NCBI GenBank assembly: GCA_023953775.1
Contig: JAMLJD010000003.1
Coordinates: 62,001 to 126,000, forward strand
DNA from: Rhizobiaceae bacterium
GTDB lineage: Bacteria; Pseudomonadota; Alphaproteobacteria; Rhizobiales; Rhizobiaceae
Reading direction: 5' to 3'
Length of the DNA stretch: 64,000 nt
The notes beneath the pieces were generated by a model, which did not search any database, was not told the DNA's origin, and saw only the letters and a program-made list of their open reading frames with translations. Position 1 is the stretch's first letter; every line of letters starts with the position of its first letter. Of the stretch, positions 26,911 to 35,371 are shown piece by piece. Position numbers and translations under genes: made by a program.

Positions 26911-27666
26911 ATGAACTTCTTCACGCATGACGGTTTCGACCTCGCATTCATGGACCAGGGCGACGGCGATCCGATCCTTCTTATCCATGGCTTTGCATCG
27001 AACCATGCCGTCAACTGGGTGCTGCCCGGCTGGGTCAAGACGCTGACCGAGGCTGGCTACCGCGTGGTCGCATTTGACCATCGCGGCCACGGCGCCTCGT
27101 CGAAAAGCCACGACCCGGAAGACTATCGTCCCGAACTCATGGCGGACGACGCCGCCACGCTGCTCGACCATCTCGGAATCGAGCGGGCGCATGTGATGGG
27201 CTATTCCATGGGCGCGCGCGTCGCGGCATTCCTGGCTCTGCGGCATCCGAAGCGGGTCGCCGGCCTGATATTCGGCGGTCTCGGCATCGGTATGGTCGAC
27301 GGGGTCGGCGACTGGGACGTGATCGCCGATGCGCTCAACGCCGATGATCCGGCCTCGGTGACCGACGCGCGCGGCAAGATGTTTCGCGCCTTCGCCGACC
27401 AGACGAAAAGCGACCGGCGCGCGCTTGCCGCCTGCATCTCGACGTCGCGGACGCTGATCGCGGCCGAGGATGTCGCCCGCATCACCCAACCGACGCTTGT
27501 TGCCGTCGGGACAACGGACGATATCGCGGGCGCGCCGGAGCCGCTTGTCGCGCTGATGCCGAACGCGGTCGCATTCCCGATCGAGCGCCGCGACCACATG
27601 CTTTCGGTCGGCGACAGGACGTTCAAGGCGCGCGTCCTCGAATTCCTCGCGGAGAATGCTTTATGA
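26911..27666 (+). CDS. Alpha/beta hydrolase
   Basis: This 251-residue single-domain alpha/beta hydrolase has an oxyanion segment (ILLIHGFASNHAVNW), a nucleophile elbow GYSMGAR near residues 96-102, and a C-terminal catalytic histidine in RRDHMLSVGD. There is no signal peptide. Its stop overlaps the ATG of the next hydrolase gene (ATGA), so the two are translationally coupled. The substrate is unknown. Confidence 0.88.
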   Translation: MNFFTHDGFDLAFMDQGDGDPILLIHGFASNHAVNWVLPGWVKTLTEAGYRVVAFDHRGHGASSKSHDPEDYRPELMADDAATLLDHLGIERAHVMGYSMGARVAAFLALRHPKRVAGLIFGGLGIGMVDGVGDWDVIADALNADDPASVTDARGKMFRAFADQTKSDRRALAACISTSRTLIAAEDVARITQPTLVAVGTTDDIAGAPEPLVALMPNAVAFPIERRDHMLSVGDRTFKARVLEFLAENAL

Positions 27667-28532
27667 CGATGCCGGTACCGATCGAGTTTTCCGGAGCGGA
27701 GGGCAACCGGCTTGTCGGCGACCTGTGGGACGGGCGCGGCCATCCGGTGGTGTTCCTGCACGGCGGCGGCCAGACCCGCCGCGCCTGGGACAATACCGCC
27801 CGGCGCGTCGCGGCCAGCGGCATGCGGGCGATCACCATCGACCAACGGGGACACGGCGACAGCGACTGGGTGCCAAGCGGCAACTACACCTTCGCCCATT
27901 ATTCCGAGGATGCGGCCTTTCTGGTCCGGCAGGTGGCGGAGCGGTTTCACGCCGCGCCATCGGCGGTCGGCGCATCGCTGGGCGGGCTGTCGCTTCTCGG
28001 CGCGGAAAGCCGCTTCGGCCCGCTTCTGGACTCACTGGTTTTGGTCGACATCACGCCGCGTATGGACCAGGACGGCGTCGCACGGATCCAGGGTTTCATG
28101 GGCGAGCGGATGGAGGACGGTTTCGCGACGCTCGAAGAGGCAGCGGACGCTATCGCCAGCTATCTTCCGCACCGCAAGCGGCCGCGCTCGCTCGAGGGAC
28201 TGCGCAAGAATCTGAGGCTCGGGAGCGACGGGCGCTACCGCTGGCACTGGGATCCGAAATTCATCAACAGCGAGAACAACATCAACACGGACGCCAAGCA
28301 GACGATGGGCCAGCTTCTGGCAGGTCTGCCGGGCCTGCATCTGCCCGTCCTTCTGGTGCGTGGCATGGAGTCCGAACTGGTCAACGAGGAAGCGGCGCGG
28401 GAGTTCGTCAGCCTCGCGCCGTCGGCAAGCTATGTCGATGTCGGCGGCGCCGGTCATATGGTTGCCGGGGACAAGAACGACGTGTTCTGCACGGCGATCC
28501 TCGACTTCCTGACCGACGAGGAAGCGGCCTGA
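27663..28532 (+). CDS. Alpha/beta hydrolase, second of a tandem pair
   Basis: This 289-residue alpha/beta hydrolase has VVFLHGGGQTRRAWD at the oxyanion position, a likely nucleophile in VGASLGGLS near residues 100-108, and a C-terminal histidine in GGAGHMVAGD. It overlaps the preceding hydrolase by four bases. It is longer and clearly divergent from its neighbour, with a cap-like insertion around residues 130-210, so a recent duplication is unlikely. The substrate is unknown; epoxide hydrolase-like or esterase functions are possible. Confidence 0.88.
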   Translation: MTMPVPIEFSGAEGNRLVGDLWDGRGHPVVFLHGGGQTRRAWDNTARRVAASGMRAITIDQRGHGDSDWVPSGNYTFAHYSEDAAFLVRQVAERFHAAPSAVGASLGGLSLLGAESRFGPLLDSLVLVDITPRMDQDGVARIQGFMGERMEDGFATLEEAADAIASYLPHRKRPRSLEGLRKNLRLGSDGRYRWHWDPKFINSENNINTDAKQTMGQLLAGLPGLHLPVLLVRGMESELVNEEAAREFVSLAPSASYVDVGGAGHMVAGDKNDVFCTAILDFLTDEEAA

Positions 28533-28553
28533 GCAGGTCCCGGTAGCAGCCGT

Positions 28554-29354
28554 CTACCGACCCTCGAAGCGCGGTGTGCGCCGCTCGCGGAATGCGGCGC
28601 GGCCTTCGGCATAGTCCTCGCTCGAAAAGGTCTCGGCGCCGAGGCGCGCGGCAATGTCGGCGAGGTCGCTCCGACCCGACAGGGTCGCCGCGATGGCGAC
28701 CTTGGACGCGCGAACCGAAAGCGGGGCGTTCGCCGCGATCGCGCCGGCGATCCGCGCGGTTTCACCCTCCAGCATGCCCGGCTCCTGCACCGACAGCACG
28801 AGGCCGTTCTCGAACGCTTCCTCGGCGGAAATCCGGGCAGCGGAGAACATGAGGTAGCGGGCGAGCTGCGGGCCGCACGCATTGACGATGTCGATCATCG
28901 CGTCCTGCGGATAGGCGAGGCCGAGCTTCGCGGCGGGCACCGAGAACCGGGCGTCGCGTTCGGCGATCCTGAGGTCGCAGGCGGCCGCGATGCCGAAACC
29001 GCCGCCGAAGCACGTGCCGCGTATCGCCGCGATGGTCGGCACCGGGCAATGGCGGATCGCCGCGAAGGCGCGCGCATTCGCCGTCTCGTAGGCGAGGGCA
29101 GTCTCGGGGTCCTTGCGCACCGTGTCGAATTCGGAGATGTCGGCGCCCGCGGAAAAGTCGGCTCCCGCTCCGGTGATGACGACGACGCGCACCGGCGACA
29201 TGGTATGGACAGCTTCGAAAAGTCCGGCCAGGGCATCCCACATCGCCTGCGTTATCGCGTTGCGGCGCGCCGGCCGGTCGATGGTAACGGTCATGATTCC
29301 GGCGTCCGTGCCGACCGCCAGCCCGTCGGTAACCCGGCCTTCATCACGCGGCAT
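28554..29354 (-). CDS. Enoyl-CoA hydratase/isomerase family protein
   Basis: This 266-residue crotonase-fold protein has the oxyanion-hole segments GADFSAGADISEF and IRGTCFGGGFGIAAACDLRI. Members hydrate, isomerise or otherwise act on acyl-CoA esters. The precise reaction is not clear: the conserved hydratase glutamates are not obvious in the segment after FGGGFG. It is convergent with the tandem hydrolases and divergent from cysE. Confidence 0.88.
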   Translation of the reverse strand: MPRDEGRVTDGLAVGTDAGIMTVTIDRPARRNAITQAMWDALAGLFEAVHTMSPVRVVVITGAGADFSAGADISEFDTVRKDPETALAYETANARAFAAIRHCPVPTIAAIRGTCFGGGFGIAAACDLRIAERDARFSVPAAKLGLAYPQDAMIDIVNACGPQLARYLMFSAARISAEEAFENGLVLSVQEPGMLEGETARIAGAIAANAPLSVRASKVAIAATLSGRSDLADIAARLGAETFSSEDYAEGRAAFRERRTPRFEGR

Positions 29355-29467
29355 CGTTCAATTCCATTTCAGCAAGCGTTGAGGAAATTGAGGTTTAACT
29401 CGCCTGCGTTGTGACCTATGTATCCGGGGATCACAAGTCTGCAGGGCCGACCCGCAGGGAGGGAATC

Positions 29468-30289
29468 ATGAGCAGCCGTCACGCCGTCCGCCCGGGGGCC
29501 GTCGAGCCGATGGACCCGATCTGGAGCTCGGTTCGCGACGAGGCCGATGCCGCCGTGCACAACGACCCGATCCTCGCGGCCTTCCTCTATTCGACCATCC
29601 TCAACCACGACACGCTCGAGGAGGCGGTGATCCACCGCGTCGCCGAACGGCTCAATCACGAGGATATCGGGGCGGACCTGATCCGGCAGACGTTCAAGGC
29701 CATGCTCGCCGACCAGCCGGAATGGAGCGCGACCGTCCGCGTCGACATTCAGGCCTACTACGACCGCGATCCCGCCTGCGACCGCTTCCTGATGCCGATC
29801 CTCTACTTCAAGGGCTTCCACGCGATCCAGACCCACCGGCTTGCGCACTGGCTGTGGAACCGCTCGCGCAAGGACCTGGCGCTCTATTTGCAGAGCCGTT
29901 CCTCGGCGGTGTTCCAGACCGACATTCATCCTGCCTCGCGGATGGGCAAGGGCATCTTCATCGACCACGCCACCGGTCTGGTCGTCGGCGAGACCGCTTC
30001 GATCGACGACAACGTATCGATCCTGCACGGGGTGACGCTTGGCGGCACGGGCAAGGCCGGTGGCGACAGGCATCCGAAGATCCGCCACGGCGTCCTGATC
30101 GGCGCCGGTGCGAAGATCCTCGGCAATATCGAGATCGGGCACTGCACCAAGGTTGCCGCCGGGTCGGTGGTGCTGTCGTCGGTGCCGAACAACAAGACGG
30201 TCGCCGGCGTTCCGGCCCGGATCGTCGGCGAGGCGGGTTGCGACGAGCCGTCGCGCGCGATGGATCAACTCCTCAGCCAGAACGGCTGA
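29468..30289 (+). CDS. cysE: Serine O-acetyltransferase
   Basis: This 273-residue enzyme makes O-acetylserine, the substrate of the cysteine synthase at the left edge. The N-terminal helical domain (PIWSSVRDEADAAVHNDP) and the left-handed beta-helix with GIFIDHATGLVVGETASIDD and VTLGGTGKAGGDRHPKI are characteristic, with catalytic His and Asp in FIDHATG and the HPKI loop. The ATG at 29468 has GGGAGGGAA upstream. The DUF3126 gene follows 134 bases later. Confidence 0.96.
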   Translation: MSSRHAVRPGAVEPMDPIWSSVRDEADAAVHNDPILAAFLYSTILNHDTLEEAVIHRVAERLNHEDIGADLIRQTFKAMLADQPEWSATVRVDIQAYYDRDPACDRFLMPILYFKGFHAIQTHRLAHWLWNRSRKDLALYLQSRSSAVFQTDIHPASRMGKGIFIDHATGLVVGETASIDDNVSILHGVTLGGTGKAGGDRHPKIRHGVLIGAGAKILGNIEIGHCTKVAAGSVVLSSVPNNKTVAGVPARIVGEAGCDEPSRAMDQLLSQNG

Positions 30290-30423
30290 CGCCGACGCAA
30301 CTTCCCGGCCCGTTCAGGGTTTACATCATCAAGCGGGCCGTGCCAGAAGCACGGGCCGCGCGATCGTCGGATGCCCACACAAGGGAATGGCGGGCGACGC
30401 AACGAACCCGATTGGAGCATGTC

Positions 30424-30630
30424 TTGAAGCCCGAAGAAATCCGGAAACTCGACGCTTATTTCAAGCGCACCTTCATGAACCCGTCGCTGATGGTCAAGGC
30501 GCGGCCGCGCAAGGACGATTCGTGCGAGCTCTATCTCGGCGACGAGTTTCTCGGCATCATCTTCAAGGATGAGGAAGAGGGCGAACTGTCCTACAATTTC
30601 TCGATGGCGATCCTCGACATCGACCTCTGA
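30424..30630 (+). CDS. DUF3126 family small protein
   Basis: This 68-residue protein matches DUF3126, an alphaproteobacterial family of unknown function, with PRKDDSCELYLGDEFLG and LSYNFSMAILDIDL. The start is most likely TTG at 30424: it gives the family's usual MKPEEIRKLD opening and has GGAG six bases upstream, while the nearby ATG at 30419 is out of frame and stops at once. It follows cysE. Confidence 0.8.
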   Translation: MKPEEIRKLDAYFKRTFMNPSLMVKARPRKDDSCELYLGDEFLGIIFKDEEEGELSYNFSMAILDIDL

Positions 30631-30792
30631 CGTCACGGCACCAACGCCCCGATCGAAAGCCGGGCCGGGACAAAGTCGACCGTTTTTCGTGTCACGCGCA
30701 CCCCGAAACTGCTCTGTTTCGGCATTGCCTCGTCGAAAACCGCGTGATTTACGGCCGGATTTGGCGCAATTCCCGCCGCGTGTACCGAAGGT

Positions 30793-31524
30793 TCAGCGAC
30801 CCGTCTGAAGATATCCGATCGCCTTCGCCATGATCGCGGCATCGATCGTGCGCCAGTCCTTCAGGAGATGGGCGGGGAAACGGTAGACGAGGCTCAGATT
30901 GTCGCCGAGATGAACATCGCGCTCGCAGGGTGCGAGCGAGTTCTCGCCGGAGGGGCCGACGAGGCAGCGGGCGACGAACGGATCGTCGCCGGAACGCATG
31001 CCGACTGCCAGCACTTCATCGACATAGCCTGAATCCGGCTTGAAGCCGTGGATCTCGAGGCCGCCCGGGCCCGGCGTGGAATCGCCGAGGACCAGTGAGC
31101 TGTAGATCGGCGCATAACGACCGCTCATGTCGCGCGACGTCATGCGCTCCTCAAAGGTCAGGAAGACGATGTCGCGGGAGCCGCCTTCATGGTTGAAGGC
31201 GGCCCGGTGCGCATTGGAATAGCCTTCGAGATCGGGCCAGCGCAGATAGAGGTCGACCCGGAGCGCGATGCCGCTCTGGCGGGCCCTTTCGAAACGGATG
31301 GCGTTGGACGGGATCGACAGGACATTGTTGCCGATGACGATCTCGCGGATCGTGCGGTCGTCCGTGTGTCCGGCCATGGCGATGCTGCTGCCCAGCCATT
31401 TTCCGGCGACGCTGATCGCCAGCGACAGGAACGCCAGGCTCGCGAAGGCATAGAACAGGCGCATGACGAAGGCCGGCGTAATCGGCCTGATCATTTCCGC
31501 CGCCGCGGTCTGCGCCTCTGCCAT
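30793..31524 (-). CDS. Membrane-anchored hypothetical protein
   Basis: I do not recognise a named family. The 243-residue protein has one N-terminal transmembrane helix (about residues 20-42, FVMRLFYAFASLAFLSLAIS) and a large hydrophilic domain with two cysteines (ARCLVG and APCERD), probably periplasmic. The start at 31524 gives a short cytoplasmic tail before the anchor; the frame is open upstream but not protein-like. It is divergent from the small membrane protein at 31630. Confidence 0.7.
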   Translation of the reverse strand: MAEAQTAAAEMIRPITPAFVMRLFYAFASLAFLSLAISVAGKWLGSSIAMAGHTDDRTIREIVIGNNVLSIPSNAIRFERARQSGIALRVDLYLRWPDLEGYSNAHRAAFNHEGGSRDIVFLTFEERMTSRDMSGRYAPIYSSLVLGDSTPGPGGLEIHGFKPDSGYVDEVLAVGMRSGDDPFVARCLVGPSGENSLAPCERDVHLGDNLSLVYRFPAHLLKDWRTIDAAIMAKAIGYLQTGR

Positions 31525-31629
31525 GTCCGTTACCCACCTGTCCCCGTCTGGCACGGGTGTGCTGGCACGCCGCTTGCTGGCGTGACTTTCGGATACACAG
31601 TGCGAAAACATGGTAAACGGCTGGTAAAC

Positions 31630-31962
31630 ATGGACATGGTGACGGGACTTGCATTCGCGCTCGCGGCAGGGCTGACGCTCGGCGGCATCGCGGCGCTGAC
31701 GATCGAGATCGTGGTCGGCTCGCCGGTCGGTTTCACGCGACCCTATGTCGATCACCACCGGATCGTGCGCTCGCTCGCGCTCACCGCAATCGTCGGCCCC
31801 TACATGCTGCTTGCCGATGCGCTGATCGCGCGGCGGGAAAGCCGGATTTCGGCCGCGACCCTGGCGGGCTGCGGCCTGACGGCAATCGTTTGGGCCGGCT
31901 GCGCGGGGATCGTGCTCTTGTGGCTTGCCGGAGCGGTGCCCGGCTCTTTAGGGTCTGGCTGA
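31630..31962 (+). CDS. Small integral membrane protein
   Basis: This 110-residue protein has three hydrophobic segments (about residues 5-28, 45-64 and 75-103) and the intervening motif GFTRPYVDHHRIVRS, so it is an inner-membrane protein. I do not recognise a characterised family. The ATG at 31630 follows two TGGTAAAC repeats spaced 11 bases apart. A gamma carbonic anhydrase gene starts 39 bases after the stop and may be co-transcribed. Confidence 0.65.
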   Translation: MDMVTGLAFALAAGLTLGGIAALTIEIVVGSPVGFTRPYVDHHRIVRSLALTAIVGPYMLLADALIARRESRISAATLAGCGLTAIVWAGCAGIVLLWLAGAVPGSLGSG

Positions 31963-32001
31963 CAAGGCGGCGCACGCCGCCGACCGCAAACGGAGATCTT
32001 G

Positions 32002-32529
32002 ATGCCGATATATGCACTCGGGGCCGATGCGCCCGAATTCGCCGCGCGCGAAACCAACTGGATCGCTCCCGACGCCAATCTGATCGGCAAGGTGAAGCTC
32101 GGCCGCAATGCCGGCATCTGGTTCGGCGCGGTGCTGCGGGGCGACAACGAGCCGATCGAGATCGGCGAGGACTCCAACGTGCAGGAGCACACGGTGATGC
32201 ACACCGACATGGGATTTCCGCTCACTGTCGGGAAAGGCTGCACGATCGGACACCGGGCGATGCTGCATGGCTGCACCATCGGCGACAACACGCTCATCGG
32301 CATGGGCGCGATCGTCCTCAACGGCGCCAGGATCGGCAACAACTGCCTTGTGGGCGCCGGCGCGCTGGTTACAGAGGGAAAGGCGTTTCCGGACAATTCG
32401 CTGATCGTCGGTTCGCCGGCCAAGCCGGTGCGCGAACTCGACGAGAAGGCAATCGAGCTCCTGCGGTGGTCCGCCGCCCACTATGTCCAGAATGGCAAGC
32501 GTTTCATCGCCGGGCTGACAGTCGCCTGA
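32002..32529 (+). CDS. Gamma carbonic anhydrase family protein
   Basis: This 175-residue left-handed beta-helix hexapeptide-repeat protein resembles the YrdA/PaaY/gamma-carbonic anhydrase group. The metal-ligand histidines are visible in [10 protein letters not shown] and GHRAMLHGC, and repeats such as [20 protein letters not shown] run through the middle. CO2 hydration is possible, though many homologues have other or no known activity. A CGGAG site precedes the ATG at 32002. Confidence 0.88.
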   Translation: MPIYALGADAPEFAARETNWIAPDANLIGKVKLGRNAGIWFGAVLRGDNEPIEIGEDSNVQEHTVMHTDMGFPLTVGKGCTIGHRAMLHGCTIGDNTLIGMGAIVLNGARIGNNCLVGAGALVTEGKAFPDNSLIVGSPAKPVRELDEKAIELLRWSAAHYVQNGKRFIAGLTVA

Positions 32530-32545
32530 CAGTTCTCCGCCTCGA

Positions 32546-32582
32546 GAAAAAAGCGGAGCCGGCCCGGGGTGGGGCCGGCTCC
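32546..32582 (-). terminator. Rho-independent terminator for the BTLCP gene
   Basis: An 11-bp perfect stem (GGAGCCGGCCC, 32555-32565, with GGGCCGGCTCC, 32572-32582) and a 6-base loop is followed on the minus strand by GC and TTTTTT. A second 9-bp inverted repeat (ACCCGGTCG at 32585, CGACCGGGT at 32619) lies between this and the gene's stop. Confidence 0.85.
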
Positions 32583-32636
32583 TAGACCCGGTCGTTGGGG
32601 ACGGGGAGGGTGGGGACTCGACCGGGTGTTCGATGC

Positions 32637-33251
32637 CTATTTCCGCTTGACGCTGCCGACCAGGATCTGGCGGTCGTCCGCGACACTAACCCAGGCGCCC
32701 GGATTGCGCTGCGACTGGTGCTTGAGGAACTGGTAGGCGGTTTCGTTCCACGCCAGGACGCGCGGCTCGAGATTGTCGAGAATGTAGTCGCCCATGCCGG
32801 TGCGGACGGTCAGCACAGCATGGCCGTCGCCGTTCGGCTGGCGCACGACGGTGACCATCAGGTCGCCTAGCGGGACGCCGGCCTTGACCAGAAGGCGCTG
32901 CTTCTCAAGAGCATAGTCCTCACAGTCGCCGACGCCGTTGACCGGAAACGACCAGCGTTCCTCCACGCCCCAGATTTCCATGTCGGTGCGCGGGCGGACC
33001 ATCGTGTTGACGAGATTGTTGATCTCGATCATCCGCGACCAGAGCTTGCGCGTGAGTTCGACCGGCCTGGTCGAGGCGCTGCGGCCCGAACATTCGCGCG
33101 GACTGCGCTGGCAATATTCATAGTGTCCGATAGGCTGGGTGGTAAGCCCTCCGGACGGCATGAACTGCTGACCGGAAAACGCCGAAGAAATCGATGTGAA
33201 ACTCGCAGCTCCAAATGCAGCGGCGAAAAGTACCCCTGTATACTTGCCCAT
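32637..33251 (-). CDS. Transglutaminase-like cysteine peptidase (BTLCP, LapG-type family)
   Basis: This 204-residue protein has a signal peptide (MGKYTGVLFAAAFGAASFTS) and a BTLCP (peptidase C93) domain. The catalytic triad is visible: Cys in GDCEDYAL, His in GHAVLTV and Asp in ILDNLEP. The family includes LapG, a periplasmic protease that releases biofilm adhesins under cyclic-di-GMP control, but most rhizobial members are uncharacterised. It has its own terminator, and an AT-rich region lies upstream. A PilZ-domain gene is next on the same strand. Confidence 0.88.
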   Translation of the reverse strand: MGKYTGVLFAAAFGAASFTSISSAFSGQQFMPSGGLTTQPIGHYEYCQRSPRECSGRSASTRPVELTRKLWSRMIEINNLVNTMVRPRTDMEIWGVEERWSFPVNGVGDCEDYALEKQRLLVKAGVPLGDLMVTVVRQPNGDGHAVLTVRTGMGDYILDNLEPRVLAWNETAYQFLKHQSQRNPGAWVSVADDRQILVGSVKRK

Positions 33252-33616
33252 TTTGTAGTCTCCCCGTTTGAGACCACAATGACATGGACGTATTTATTTC
33301 ACGCAAAAGCAAACATGCGTAATATATTGAAATTATTCGATAATTATACTACAACTTTCGACAATATAGATTCGAAGTTGAATCGCATTCGATGCGGATT
33401 TGTCGAAAATTTTAGTGAGCCTGAACGGGTTCGCCGTCGCGCGCGCCGGTGCCATCCGACGGGTCGTCAAACGGCGCGCAGGCAACGCGGTCGTCCGTGG
33501 GCCTTTCTGGCAAAAGCCTGGTATCAGTTCAGGAAATGCCGGGCGTCGGCGTGAACCATGTCGATGCATGGCATGAAGGCTTCTGGCAGAGCGATGCGAC
33601 CGCGGCGAGTATGGCT
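33252..33616. promoter_or_regulatory. Intergenic region with an AT-rich island
   Basis: No convincing gene lies in these 365 bases. Bases 33317-33372 are strongly AT-rich and contain ATTGAAATTATT (33326-33337) and TATACTA (33345-33351), words also present upstream of the gene at 22339. The island lies about 70-120 bases upstream of the BTLCP start and probably contains its promoter or a silencer-type site. The remainder, 33400-33616, is GC-rich with no feature I can assign. Confidence 0.35.
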
Positions 33617-34225
33617 TCAGGCGTTGAATTCCGCGTCGAGCGTTTCGTGGCGCTGAACCATCGCGAACTCGATCGCGATGCCATCGTCGAAATGGCGCAC
33701 GACCTGGCCGCGCATGGTGCCGAGCGTGACCTGCACGCCGAGGGCCGGCTTGACGTCGATCTCGACGGCCGCGCCCGACAGCGACAAGTCGATGATGCGG
33801 CACTGATACTGGCGGCCGTCGCCGAGTTTCAGGACGCTCATGGGATTGCGCGGAGCCACACGCTCGTGGCGGCGGTCTTCGGGCAGGTCCAACTCGTGCT
33901 TGTTCGCGAGCCAGGTGAGCTGGGCCGCGAGCTTGTCGCGCTTGCGGTCCGACGCGATGACGGTCATGGCGAAGCCGTCGGGGAGGGTGCGCGTGATGAC
34001 GCCCTCTATGCGGCCGATATGATCGATATAGGCAATGACCTTTTCGCCCGGTTCGCCGACACGTTCGGTGCGCAGCGCCACGTTGCCGGGCGACATGTCG
34101 ACCACCTGGCAGGGATGTTCGGTACGGTCCTCGAGCATGAAGCGGCCGTAGATCTTGATGCGCACGCGTTGAAACGTACGCCTCTCGGCCCTGGACGGCG
34201 CGATGTCGATCGCCGCTGAACTCAT
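33617..34225 (-). CDS. Tandem PilZ-domain protein
   Basis: This 202-residue protein has two PilZ-like domains. The first has ERRTFQRVRIKIYGRFM and VDMSPGNVALR; the second has DRRHERVAPR and IDLSLSGAAVEI. These supply the RxxxR and (D/N)xSxxG elements that bind cyclic-di-GMP. No output domain is attached. The start at 34225 follows from MSSAAIDIAPSRAERR. Its neighbours on the same strand are a PAS_5 protein and a BTLCP peptidase, which makes a signalling role plausible. Confidence 0.88.
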   Translation of the reverse strand: MSSAAIDIAPSRAERRTFQRVRIKIYGRFMLEDRTEHPCQVVDMSPGNVALRTERVGEPGEKVIAYIDHIGRIEGVITRTLPDGFAMTVIASDRKRDKLAAQLTWLANKHELDLPEDRRHERVAPRNPMSVLKLGDGRQYQCRIIDLSLSGAAVEIDVKPALGVQVTLGTMRGQVVRHFDDGIAIEFAMVQRHETLDAEFNA

Positions 34226-34366
34226 TCTTAGCCTCAACCCCGTTCCGGCTTTTCCATCCCGAAGCGGAACAAGCCTTGGGCGAAGCTAAGGCCAAATAGG
34301 TTAACAGGCGGTAAGCCGCGCCTGGATGCGTGCCAATCTCGCGACGTTTTCCGGAAAGCCCGCTGC

Positions 34367-35005
34367 CTACTCCTCCTTGCCGCCCTCGATCACCAGAAGA
34401 TGACGGATTCGCCGTGTCCCGTCCTGGGCGTCAAGCGGCTCGAACTCGCCGGCGGCGGCGGGCGACAATGGCGGCGTCGGGATCGGCGGGCGATTGGCGA
34501 GCAGATAAGGTTCGCGGTCGGGGTCGATGACGCGGAGCGTCTCGATCCGGCACTCGACCACGGCATCCGCGCCAAGCCAGAACGGGCGCTCCAGCGGTGC
34601 GATGGAGCCGAGCAGGCGACGGTGGTCCAGCCCGCCTTCCAGGGGCAGCATCACAAGCTCGAATTCGCATTCGCGCCCGCCGGCGCTGCGGCCGCTCAAA
34701 GAGACGATGACGACGGAATCGGCCGAGAACGCGCTGTGGGCGAGGCGCAAGGCGATGCCGCGATCGGCCTCCCGCCACAGAGCCTCGAAGGCGAAGCCCT
34801 TCAACTCGCGCCCGAAGGTCGCGCACAGGCGCGTGCCGGCGAGGCGGAACATCGGCCTGCCGCGCGTATCCTGCTCGAGGATGAATGTGTCGGCCAGGTT
34901 CGCCTTGATGTCGGCCGGCTCGATTTCCGTCCGCCTGGGCGCCGGGCGATTGCCGCGCAGCCTGTTCCAATATTGGAACAAGGATGTCGATTTTTCGTGC
35001 TTCAT
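34367..35005 (-). CDS. PAS_5 family protein
   Basis: This 212-residue protein resembles the PAS_5 family, single PAS-like proteins common in Rhizobiales. The opening STSLFQYWNRLRGNRPAPRR and the core MFRLAGTRLCATFGRELKG are characteristic. There is no attached kinase, cyclase or DNA-binding domain. Several PAS_5 genes sit beside PilZ genes, as here, where the PilZ gene starts 142 bases downstream. A sensory role is inferred from the domain only. Confidence 0.8.
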   Translation of the reverse strand: MKHEKSTSLFQYWNRLRGNRPAPRRTEIEPADIKANLADTFILEQDTRGRPMFRLAGTRLCATFGRELKGFAFEALWREADRGIALRLAHSAFSADSVVIVSLSGRSAGGRECEFELVMLPLEGGLDHRRLLGSIAPLERPFWLGADAVVECRIETLRVIDPDREPYLLANRPPIPTPPLSPAAAGEFEPLDAQDGTRRIRHLLVIEGGKEE

Positions 35006-35371
35006 GTCCTGTTGTCCCCGTTCCGTCCAGTGGCTGTGTCATCGTCGGACAGACGGAAACCCTCCGACGACCTTCATGGAGGACGGAGCAGGTTGCGTGC
35101 CAGCCCGAAGCGCGGTTTTGCACGGGCCCGGCCGATTAAGGTTAACGATTGGTTTCCATTGCGCGCCCGCCCGGTGGCGGGCAAGGTGTGCTGGCTATGG
35201 CGGACGGGACGGCCGGAGACACATCCGGCGATCACGCCACAGGGGTGAGCAGGGGGCTCGACCAAGGCCGTTCAAGGGAAACCTTGAACGGCTGTTTCTT
35301 TTGTTCCATCTCGACAGTGCCGATATCGCGGTAAGGGCAGCTCCTTCCGGGGGCGGCGGCGGAAGGACGAG

